Origin: Aquabacter sp. L1I39
Lineage (GTDB): Bacteria > Pseudomonadota > Alphaproteobacteria > Rhizobiales > Xanthobacteraceae
Reading direction: 5' to 3'
Length of the DNA stretch: 64,000 nt
Assembly: GCF_017742835.1 (NCBI RefSeq)
Contig: NZ_CP072392.1
Location: forward strand, 3,681,695-3,745,694
Both the position numbers and the translations under genes were made by a program. A model generated the notes under the pieces. It did no database searches. It was not told the DNA's origin and saw only the letters and a list, made by a program, of their open reading frames with translations. Position 1 is the stretch's first letter. Each line of letters opens with the position of its first letter. Positions 54,501 through 61,914 of this stretch are shown in pieces.

Positions 54501-54523
54501 CGGGGCGCCCGGCGCCCCGTTTT
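54501..54523 (+). terminator. Rho-independent terminator of alr-dadA
   Basis: CGGGGCGCC-C-GGCGCCCCG is a near-perfect palindrome followed by TTTT, 25 bases past the dadA stop. Confidence 0.85.
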
Positions 54524-54623
54524 CTGCGGGGTGGGCTCTGGCCGGCAAGTTCAAGGTGGACGTGAGAATCGGCGTTCAACCGATTGACGTGACGACATTA
54601 AACGCCTGTTGGGGTGGTGACGC

Positions 54624-54842
54624 TCATTCCTCCAGCCGCCCCACATAGGGCGTGTGCGGCGCCTCCCATTGGGCGGGCACCAGGCTGCGGCGGCGGGAGC
54701 GGCGGCTGCGGTCCAGGAACAGGGCCTCCCGGTCCATCACCAGCCGCGTCGGCGGTTCGGCGATGCCGCGCAGCAGGCGGGCCGACAAGGCGGTGTCTAC
54801 GATCTGGAGATCGGTGGTCTGGAAGTCGGGGCGCACGCTCAT
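54624..54842 (-). CDS. Hypothetical small basic protein
   Basis: A 72-residue ORF begins MSVRPDFQTTDLQIVDTALS and has an Arg-rich centre (DRSRRSRRRSLVP). No family is recognised. The start has only a weak purine stretch upstream. It lies downstream of the glycan operon in the same direction, with a gap of more than 200 bases after the tiny ORF at 55061-55144. It could be a genuine short gene, but the evidence is limited to the open frame and its sensible start. Confidence 0.45.
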   Translation of the reverse strand: MSVRPDFQTTDLQIVDTALSARLLRGIAEPPTRLVMDREALFLDRSRRSRRRSLVPAQWEAPHTPYVGRLEE

Positions 54843-55060
54843 GGCCGTGGCCCTTGGCACGCGGCGCCGGCGCGGCGCCGGGCCTTTCCTGCGGTCCCAT
54901 GCGGGCGGACCGCCGCCCGAGGCGCGATCTGATCCATCACGACATGTCCCCTGACCCTGGGTGGTCGGACATATCCTGTGTACCGGGCCGAGCCTGCGCG
55001 GGGCTGTGCGAGGCTGGAAGGCTAACGATGGCGCCCGATTTTGGGCGATGCGAACTCTCC

Positions 55061-55144
55061 TCACACGGACAGGATGAACCACGCCGCCACGGCGGTGAGA
55101 AAAAATGCGAGCATTGCCAATGTGATATAGGCCAGTGGCGTCAT
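55061..55144 (-). CDS. Putative 27-residue single-span membrane peptide
   Basis: A very short ORF encodes MTPLAYITLAMLAFFLTAVA and then AWFILSV, one hydrophobic span with a short Thr/Pro start. A GGGATCGG lies about 9 bases upstream of the ATG. It is downstream of the GT-C-like gene in the same orientation, separated by 143 bases. Tiny hydrophobic proteins often act as small subunits of membrane complexes, but no partner is indicated here. It could also be chance. Confidence 0.4.
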   Translation of the reverse strand: MTPLAYITLAMLAFFLTAVAAWFILSV

Positions 55145-55287
55145 CGCGTCCGATCCCGATCAGGGACTAAACGAGCAAGACGGCCATCTGGATCAGCCCA
55201 TCGGAAGAAAGACGTGCAGGGCATCGCCCCAGCACGGCTTCGGCGGGTTGCGGCGGCAGCCCGCCAAGCACACCGTCGCGTGGCCGG

Positions 55288-56829
55288 TCAGTTTCGGTCT
55301 CCGGCATAGATGCGGCAGATATCGACCTCGGCGATCAAGCGGCGACCCGCCAGAAAGTCCTGCAAATTGGGATGCTCGTTCGGGGTGAGGCGGCAGGACA
55401 CCACCGCTCCGAGGGGATAGCCCCCGAGGAAAGCATCGGGATTTTCCGCGATGGCTTTGGCCAGAGGCTGGGGAACCCAATTGGGCATGGCGATGCCCTT
55501 CCGCTCCGCATAATAGTGGACAGCAGAAGACCAGTCGTCGCCAAAGACGATCAGGCTTTTGTCCTGAGGAATGTAGTCCTTGACTTTCATGGCGACCAGA
55601 TAGAGCGGATTGTGCGTGTGATCTGCAGCCACTGCATTCTTGTATGTGCCGAGGAAGAAGGAGATCTGCCCCCCGATCAAAAGAAGGAGGAGGGTAAATC
55701 CAACGAACGGGCGGCCGGCATTGAAGATGGCTCCCACGCATAATCCGACGGCGATGATGATGAAGACGCCGTTCGCCACCTGATAGTAGGAATGAACGAT
55801 GTGAAGGTTCGTGAATAGGAGGAATGGAAAAAGGAACGCCGCGGTGGCGAGAATGGCAAGCCCAAAGGTCCGGTTCATGCCCGCAGCAAAAAGCATGATG
55901 ACCGGGGCGATGACATAGAAGGAGCCAAGCATGTCTGGAATGGCGCGCTGAAATATCACGTCATTCCAAAGTGTGAGGCTGGTCCTTTGGCCAAGTGTCC
56001 CGAAATTCCATCGGGAGAGAGCCTCCGACGTGATCAGCCTTCCGAATTCGTTGGCGGATTTGACGACGTCCGAATAGGCCACCCACGCAAAGCCCAAGGC
56101 AAGGGGAATGGCTGCCGCGAGCAAGGTGCCGCCCGCAATGACCGCCAGCGAACGCAGCGGCGCACCGGAACGAAGACCCTGAATGAGGACCCACATCGTT
56201 CCGAGCCCGCCCAGCATCAGGAAGGCCGGGAAGGTCGTCGACTTCGCGAGAACCGCAAGGCTCCCCGTAAGCATGGCGCCCGCAAGCATCGGCCAATGAG
56301 GTCGGGCGAGATAGCGCGCGACAAAGGCCATCCAGCTTATGCCGAAGAACAGGGCGCAGCTCTCAATTAAGAACGTGCGGCTCCAATACACGTAGAAGGG
56401 TGAAAACAGGAATAAGGCGGCGGTCGTGAGGTATGTGTTGCGGTTGACGTTCAGTGTGCGCGCGAGCGAGGCGAGGGGCAAAAGACTAAGCAGGAAGAAG
56501 CTGTAATTCACGGCGCGCCCCGCCACGTCCAGCGGCACATGGGCCTTGGAGACAGCCGCCACGATCAGTTGGAAGATCGGGAATTCAAATGGGATGGACC
56601 AGGGGGCGCCGAGCACCGGTGTCTCATAGGCGAGCCAGGGGCCACCCTGTGCAATCCAATAGGCCGAAATGGCTGTCTGTGTCTGTCTGAAATACAGGAT
56701 GTCGAGAATCGGTCCTCTGATCCCGATGATGAGCATGTAGAATGAGAAGATGATCCCGCAGAGGACGACGGTCACAAGCGCTGCCGTGACCAACCCCCAT
56801 GACTTTGGCGCGTAAACGTCCGACCTCAT
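55288..56829 (-). CDS. GT-C-like polytopic membrane glycosyltransferase candidate
   Basis: This 513-residue protein has about eleven hydrophobic segments and a 100-residue C-terminal soluble domain. The first periplasmic loop carries the charged FRQTQTAISAYW, the place of the catalytic Asp/Glu in GT-C (GT39/GT83-type) enzymes that use lipid-linked sugars. It is less GC-rich than the housekeeping genes nearby. It is the last gene of an epimerase-FAD oxidoreductase-GtrA operon, so transfer of a modified sugar at the outer face of the membrane is plausible. The family is assigned by topology only. Confidence 0.7.
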   Translation of the reverse strand: MRSDVYAPKSWGLVTAALVTVVLCGIIFSFYMLIIGIRGPILDILYFRQTQTAISAYWIAQGGPWLAYETPVLGAPWSIPFEFPIFQLIVAAVSKAHVPLDVAGRAVNYSFFLLSLLPLASLARTLNVNRNTYLTTAALFLFSPFYVYWSRTFLIESCALFFGISWMAFVARYLARPHWPMLAGAMLTGSLAVLAKSTTFPAFLMLGGLGTMWVLIQGLRSGAPLRSLAVIAGGTLLAAAIPLALGFAWVAYSDVVKSANEFGRLITSEALSRWNFGTLGQRTSLTLWNDVIFQRAIPDMLGSFYVIAPVIMLFAAGMNRTFGLAILATAAFLFPFLLFTNLHIVHSYYQVANGVFIIIAVGLCVGAIFNAGRPFVGFTLLLLLIGGQISFFLGTYKNAVAADHTHNPLYLVAMKVKDYIPQDKSLIVFGDDWSSAVHYYAERKGIAMPNWVPQPLAKAIAENPDAFLGGYPLGAVVSCRLTPNEHPNLQDFLAGRRLIAEVDICRIYAGDRN

Positions 56830-56863
56830 CTCACGTCTATCCTCTGTCCGCCCGCTTTTTGCG

Positions 56864-57310
56864 TCATGGGACCTGACGCGCCTTCCGAAACGTAAAGAGC
56901 TTGTGTCCGTAATAGCTCGTGAATACCGGGCTTACGACTCCTATCACGTGCGCGGTCAGTTCAGCATGGAAGGTGTAGCCCAGGATGGGGAAGAGCCAGT
57001 AGGCAAGGCCCATCGATATGCCCCACACCTGGGCCAGGGCTACGATGTTCACCAGCGTGAACCTCGCATATTCGCGGTGCATGCTGTGACCGGAACGCGC
57101 GAAGACGAAGGCGCGGGCGAGCCCGTAGGCAGTGGTCATCCCGATCAGATAGGCCAGCACCACCGCCACCTGGAAGGAAAACACGAGCGACAGCGCAAGG
57201 CGCGAGGCCACATTGACCGCCGCCGCGATGCCGCCGGTCAGGATGAAGCGCAGAAAGGGATTGCGCCGCAGCCGGTGCAGCCAGTCCGGCGCCGTGCGGG
57301 CGGGCGTCAC
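56864..57310 (-). CDS. GtrA-family membrane protein
   Basis: This 148-residue protein has four membrane segments and the GtrA pattern FLRFILTGGIAAAVNVASRL, MTTAYGLARAFVFARSG and FTSYYGHKLFTFRK. GtrA proteins are thought to flip polyprenyl-phosphate sugars or to assist glucosyl transfer to O-antigen. The ATG overlaps the stop of the FAD oxidoreductase gene by 4 bases, so translation is coupled. It would supply lipid-linked sugar to the GT-C-like enzyme encoded next. Confidence 0.9.
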   Translation of the reverse strand: MTPARTAPDWLHRLRRNPFLRFILTGGIAAAVNVASRLALSLVFSFQVAVVLAYLIGMTTAYGLARAFVFARSGHSMHREYARFTLVNIVALAQVWGISMGLAYWLFPILGYTFHAELTAHVIGVVSPVFTSYYGHKLFTFRKARQVP

Positions 57311-58602
57311 GCAGCAACGCCCGGTGCGATGTCCCGCGCCATCTGCCGGCCGAGCCGGACGCTCTCCGCGATGCCGCGGTCCTCGGGATAGTAGAAGCAG
57401 GTGTCCGCCACCTGCAGCCCGGCGATGGCGGTCTGGACCGGCGGGATCATCCGCTCAAAATCCGGCGCGCAGACCGGCTGGGCATGGCGCAGCCGGCCGG
57501 CGCGCGCGTCCAGCAAATCGTCGTCGGTGATGGCCGGGTTGATCCGCTTGATGTAGCTGAACGCCTCCGCCAAGAGCGCGGCGTCCGGCAGCGCCCATTT
57601 GGGCTGCGTCACCGGCATGTAATAGGGCACATAGACCACCGTGTGCGGCAGCGGACGCAGGTTGGAGAACTCGATCAGGCCGGGAATCTCCATGTCGGGC
57701 TCGACGACATTGACCCAGAAGTGTGGCGTCACCGACCGCTTGAGCTTGAACAGCAGGCACACCACGCCGATGTTCGGGATGGCGTCGTACTTTGCCTTGT
57801 CGGCGTCCGGCAGGTCCGGCACCAGCTGGCTCACCAGCGGCGTTGGCACGGTGGAGATGACCGCGTCGGCTGGAAAGGCCTGCCCGCCCGCGCGCACGCC
57901 GGTCACCTTGCCGTCCTGTACCAGCACCCGCTCGGCGGGAGTCGACAGGTGGAGGCGCCCCCCGCGGACGGTGAAGTCACGCACCAGCGCATCCACCAGG
58001 GCCTGAGAGCCCCCCTCAATATAGCCGAGCTGCTCCTGAAAGAGGTTGCGCCGGGACCGGCCGATGCGGCGCACCCGTGTGGCGATCCAGGAGGCCGAAA
58101 CCCGATCGGCATATTCGTAGAATTTCAGCTCCTGCAGGCGCTGCCACAGCTTGGCATAGACGCCCTTGCCGGACCCGCGCTCAATCCACTGGCGAGACGT
58201 GAGGTGCTCGATTGCCGCGAAGTCCCGGGCCCGGGTGGCACCGAACATCTGCAGGCCGGTGCGGATCTTCTCCATCAGGCTGAGATGGGGAAAGCGCAGC
58301 AGGGCAAAGGGTTCACCCCATTTGTGGAGGGCGCCGCCCATGCGATAGGCCATGCTGGTGTCGCGCCAGCGCATGGTGTCCCCGATGCCCAGTTCGTCCA
58401 TCAGGGCAAAGGTCGGCTCGTCCGTCTTGCAGACGAAATGATAGAAGCGCTCGATGGAGAGCCCGCCGAAATCGAAATGCGCGGCCATGCCGCCGGGCAC
58501 AGTGTCGGCCTCGATCAGGTCCACGCTATGGCCAAGCCGTACCGCCTGCCAGGCCGCGGCCAAGCCCATGGCGCCCGCTCCGATCACCACCACCCGTGCC
58601 AT
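57307..58602 (-). CDS. FAD/NAD(P)-dependent oxidoreductase of the amine oxidase/protoporphyrinogen oxidase-like group
   Basis: This 431-residue flavoprotein has an N-terminal Rossmann motif VVVIGAGAMGLAAAWQAVRL and VDLIEADTVPGGMAAHFDFG (the GG doublet). GYIEGGSQALVDALVRDF follows, and the C-terminal flavin contact is FYYPEDRGIAESVRLGRQMA. The fold matches amine-oxidase/UDP-galactopyranose-mutase relatives. In glycan operons with GtrA such enzymes often modify or rearrange sugars or polyprenyl groups, but the reaction is unknown. It is 12 bases downstream of the epimerase gene. Confidence 0.85.
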   Translation of the reverse strand: MARVVVIGAGAMGLAAAWQAVRLGHSVDLIEADTVPGGMAAHFDFGGLSIERFYHFVCKTDEPTFALMDELGIGDTMRWRDTSMAYRMGGALHKWGEPFALLRFPHLSLMEKIRTGLQMFGATRARDFAAIEHLTSRQWIERGSGKGVYAKLWQRLQELKFYEYADRVSASWIATRVRRIGRSRRNLFQEQLGYIEGGSQALVDALVRDFTVRGGRLHLSTPAERVLVQDGKVTGVRAGGQAFPADAVISTVPTPLVSQLVPDLPDADKAKYDAIPNIGVVCLLFKLKRSVTPHFWVNVVEPDMEIPGLIEFSNLRPLPHTVVYVPYYMPVTQPKWALPDAALLAEAFSYIKRINPAITDDDLLDARAGRLRHAQPVCAPDFERMIPPVQTAIAGLQVADTCFYYPEDRGIAESVRLGRQMARDIAPGVAA

Positions 58603-58614
58603 TGCGCGGCTCCC

Positions 58615-59544
58615 TCAGAAGGCGAGGGCGACCTGGCCATAGGCCGGGTCGAGATAGGTTTCCTCCAGCGCGCGCGGCAACGGGGTGCGGGCGACGCCGA
58701 AGGTTCCGGGCCAGTCGGTCACGGGGAACTCCTCAGGGATGACCAACGCTTCCAGCTGGCTGGTGGTGAAAGGCGGTTTCCGGTCGAGCCGGGCATAGAG
58801 CCACAGCAGCCACCAGAACAGGGTGTAGGGAATGTGCACGAGGCGTGCGCGCGGCTTCACCGTCTGGTGGATCATGGCGATCAGGTCGCCATAGGTGACC
58901 TTCTCATGGCCTGATATGTCGTGCACGCCGGTGGCGCGGGTGCGTAGGCTGGCATCGATGATGGAAACGAAATCCCCCACATAGAGCGGCTGGCGCAGGT
59001 AACGCCCGTCGCCGGGAATGGGGAAGACGGGCGTGCGGTCCATGAAGCGGCGCAGCCAGCCCAGATGCTTGCGGTCGAACCAGCCGAACATCAAGGTCGG
59101 CCGCAGCACCACATGGTCGATGCCGCTGGCCTCGTAGAGGGCTTCCTGGGCGGTCTTGGAGCGGGTGTAGAAATCGTCGGCCCGCGAATTCACAACCGAG
59201 GAGGAGATGCCGACGAAATAGTCCACCCCATGGGCCGCCATGGCGGACAGGATGCGGCGGGTGGCGACCACATTGTTGTCGATGAACTCCTGCTCGACGA
59301 GGCCGCCGATCTGCGCTTGGTTGATCACCACTGCATCGGCACCGGCAAACGCTTCTTCCCACGCGCCGGGCTGGGCGAGATCGGCCTCGATGATCGGCAC
59401 CTGCGGGAAGATCTTGCGGAACAGCGCCACATTGGCGGCGTGCTTGTCGATGCCGACGAGGGACAGGTCCGCGCGGTCCTTCAGTCGCGCCACCAGATTC
59501 AGGCCCACCAGGCCGGCCGCGCCGGTCACAATGATCTTGCGCAT
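58615..59544 (-). CDS. NAD-dependent epimerase/dehydratase (extended SDR)
   Basis: This 309-residue extended SDR has the cofactor motif IIVTGAAGLVGLNLVARL at the N-terminus and a catalytic YxxxK in DDFYTRSKTAQEALYE. LRPTLMFGWFDRKH and GDGRYLRQPLYVGDF are nucleotide-sugar-epimerase-like blocks. It probably acts on a sugar nucleotide or lipid-linked sugar. It is first in the four-gene operon, with the promoter somewhere in the 260 bases between it and the tRNA gene. Confidence 0.88.
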   Translation of the reverse strand: MRKIIVTGAAGLVGLNLVARLKDRADLSLVGIDKHAANVALFRKIFPQVPIIEADLAQPGAWEEAFAGADAVVINQAQIGGLVEQEFIDNNVVATRRILSAMAAHGVDYFVGISSSVVNSRADDFYTRSKTAQEALYEASGIDHVVLRPTLMFGWFDRKHLGWLRRFMDRTPVFPIPGDGRYLRQPLYVGDFVSIIDASLRTRATGVHDISGHEKVTYGDLIAMIHQTVKPRARLVHIPYTLFWWLLWLYARLDRKPPFTTSQLEALVIPEEFPVTDWPGTFGVARTPLPRALEETYLDPAYGQVALAF

Positions 59545-59803
59545 TCAGGCTTTCACCATTTTGAGAGCGACGGGCGGACGGGACAATGGGACAGAAGCAT
59601 TGCGCATGCCTTGCCTCGCCCCCGACTGCGGGTGGCCAGATCCGTCCTCACCACACGGCGCACGCTCACTCTCCCTCGCGCAACGGTAGGATGACCCTGT
59701 GTATTCCATACGCGCAGTGGACGAGGAAAGCGGAATCTGCGCGTCACGCCGGCACCCCCCGGCAAAGCGGGGCATCGCATGTCGGACGGGAGGCTTGTCG
59801 GAA

Positions 59804-59879
59804 TGGTGAGCCCGTCGGGATTCGAACCCGAGACCCCATGATTAAAAGTCACGTGCTCTACCGGCTGAGCTACGGGCTC
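59804..59879 (-). tRNA. tRNA-Lys (anticodon TTT)
   Basis: This is a 76-base cloverleaf. The acceptor GAGCCCG pairs with CGGGCTC, with discriminator A and an encoded CCA. The D-arm begins GCTCAG, the anticodon loop is CTTTTAA, and the T-arm is TCGGG-TTCGAAT-CCCGA. The anticodon TTT reads Lys codons AAA and AAG. No attachment-site repeat or integrase gene is near. Confidence 0.97.
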
Positions 59880-60148
59880 ACTCAAGGCGCGTGGTACGTG
59901 GACGGTGCGCCAGGGTCAAGGGGGGCGGTGCGGGAAGTGGGGGATGGGGCAATCCTGTGTGCGCTGCGGCAGGATGGCCTGCGGGGCATTGACCCGCATG
60001 GGCCGGGGCGCGCACCATGGTGCCTCAGGACGTGCGCCGGCTGTTCGGCACCCCGATCGGATTGGCGCGCGTCCTCTCTCATTGCGTGAGAGGGGATCTG
60101 GTCCGAGGCGCGTGCGCCCCATCGGATCATCCTCTCGGGAGTTGATTC

Positions 60149-61315
60149 ATGCCCGTCCTCAATCGCCTCGCCGACACCGCCGAGGAATTGGCCACCTGGC
60201 GCCGGTACCTGCACGAAAATCCCGAGCTGCTCTACGACCTGCCCAAGACCACCACGTTCGTCGCACAGAAGCTCAAGGACTTTGGCTGCGACGAGGTGGT
60301 GGAAGGCATCGGCCGCTCGGGCATCGTCGCGGTCATTCGGGGGCAGGGGGAGGGGGATCGCGTCATCGGCCTGCGCGCGGACATGGACGCCTTGCCGGTG
60401 ACCGAGGTGACGGGCCTGCCTTATGCCTCGCTGACCCCCGGGCGCATGCATGCCTGCGGCCATGACGGGCACACCACCATGCTGCTTGGCGCGGCGCGGC
60501 ATCTGGCCGAGACGCGCGCCTTTTCCGGCACCGCCATCCTGGTGTTCCAGCCGGCGGAAGAGGGCGGCGGCGGCGGCAAGGCCATGATCGAGGATGGCCT
60601 CATGGAGCGCTTCGGCATCCAGGAGGTCTATGGCATGCACAATCTGCCGGGGCTGCCGGTGGGGCGCTTCGCCATGCGGCCCGGCCCCATCATGGCCTCG
60701 GCGGACTATCTCTACATCACCGTGGACGGGCGCGGCGCCCATGCGGCCAAGCCCAATGAGGGCGTTGATGTCGTGCTCACCGGATCGGCCATCGTGAATG
60801 CCGTTCAGCAGGTGGTGGCGCGCAATCTCGATCCGCTCGCCTCGGGGGTCGTCTCCATCACCAAGTTCCATGCGGGCGAGGCCGACAATGTACTGCCCCC
60901 CGCCGCGGAACTCGCCGGCACCCTGCGCAGCCTCGGCACCGAGACCCGCCTGATGCTCCGCGAGCGCGTCACCGAGGTGGCGACGGCGGTCGGCGCGGCC
61001 TATGGCGCCAAGGTGACGGTGCGGATCAAGGAGGGCTACCCCACCACCCTGAACCATCCGGCCCAGACGGTGTTCGCCCAGGAGGTGGCCACGGACGTCG
61101 CGGGCGAGATGCAGGTGGACCCGGCCGCCCCTCCGCTCATGGCGGCGGAGGACTTCGCCTATATGCTGGAGCAGCGTCCGGGCGCCTATATCTTCATCGG
61201 CAACGGGCCAAGCGCGGGCCTGCATCATCCCGGCTATAATTTCGCCGACGAGGCGCTGCCCCACGGCGCCTCCTATTGGGTGCGGCTGGTGGAGAAGGCC
61301 ATGCCGCTCGCCTGA
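60149..61315 (+). CDS. M20D-family amidohydrolase (hippurate hydrolase/IAA-amino acid hydrolase-like)
   Basis: This 388-residue metal-dependent amidohydrolase has the M20D motifs WRRYLHENPELLYDL, GLRADMDALPV, MHACGHDGHTTMLLGAA and FQPAEEGGGGGKAMIEDG. GMHNLPGLPVGRFA and GRGAHAA mark the dimerisation and substrate parts. It cleaves N-acyl amino acids. A GGGAG seven bases upstream supports the ATG at 60149. Many Rhizobiales have a recG gene next to sdhE-mfd; here this gene occupies the flank. Confidence 0.93.
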   Translation: MPVLNRLADTAEELATWRRYLHENPELLYDLPKTTTFVAQKLKDFGCDEVVEGIGRSGIVAVIRGQGEGDRVIGLRADMDALPVTEVTGLPYASLTPGRMHACGHDGHTTMLLGAARHLAETRAFSGTAILVFQPAEEGGGGGKAMIEDGLMERFGIQEVYGMHNLPGLPVGRFAMRPGPIMASADYLYITVDGRGAHAAKPNEGVDVVLTGSAIVNAVQQVVARNLDPLASGVVSITKFHAGEADNVLPPAAELAGTLRSLGTETRLMLRERVTEVATAVGAAYGAKVTVRIKEGYPTTLNHPAQTVFAQEVATDVAGEMQVDPAAPPLMAAEDFAYMLEQRPGAYIFIGNGPSAGLHHPGYNFADEALPHGASYWVRLVEKAMPLA

Positions 61316-61527
61316 GCGGCGTACGTGGAAGTCCCGCTCATCTGAGAGGGGCGCAGCCGAGGGCAGGCCGATTCTGCCCCGCACGCGGGGCATGGAACCG
61401 CGCGCCCGTCTGCATGGTCCAGACTGGCCAAGGGCCCGTACTTGCTCCTATAAGCGCCGCACCGGGCGGGCCAGGGGCTCGACGGACCGGCTTTGCCGGG
61501 GCAACCCGCGCCAGCATGAGGCTTCAC

Positions 61528-61824
61528 ATGACGGGAACGGTGAAATCCAGCGCAGGGCTCGATGTGCGCCGCCGGCGCATCCTCTTCCGCGCCTGGCATC
61601 GCGGCACGCGGGAAATGGACCTTCTCATGGGCCGCTTCGCCGATGCGGAGATCGAGGGCCTGACCGAAGAAGAGGTGGAGGCGTTCGAGGAACTGATCGA
61701 GGTCCAGGACCCCGACCTCTTCTCCTGGATCAGCGGCTCCAGCCCCACGCCGGCGGATTTCGACACGCCCATCTTCAACAAGCTCAAGGCCTTCCATCTG
61801 GCCAATGGCGGCACCTTCGAGTGA
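61528..61824 (+). CDS. sdhE: Succinate dehydrogenase FAD assembly factor SdhE
   Basis: This 98-residue protein helps attach FAD covalently to SdhA. It has the RGxxE motif in FRAWHRGTREMDLLMGRFAD and the flanking acidic LTEEEVEAFEELIEVQDPDL, then FSWISG. GAGG six bases upstream favours the ATG at 61528; an ATG at 61516 is in frame. It lies 90 bases before mfd, a common pairing in Rhizobiales. Confidence 0.93.
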   Translation: MTGTVKSSAGLDVRRRRILFRAWHRGTREMDLLMGRFADAEIEGLTEEEVEAFEELIEVQDPDLFSWISGSSPTPADFDTPIFNKLKAFHLANGGTFE

Positions 61825-61914
61825 GGCGCGGGCGCGCGGTTGCAGCGCCCCCCTTTCAGCCGGCCTTGGGGCTGGCCCGCCTGAGGCCGAACAAAGATCG
61901 AACAGGACCCCTCC

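Noticed and set aside
59545..60148. Genomic island inserted at the tRNA-Lys gene
   Set aside because: No integrase, no direct repeat of the tRNA 3' end and no change of gene type at the boundary.
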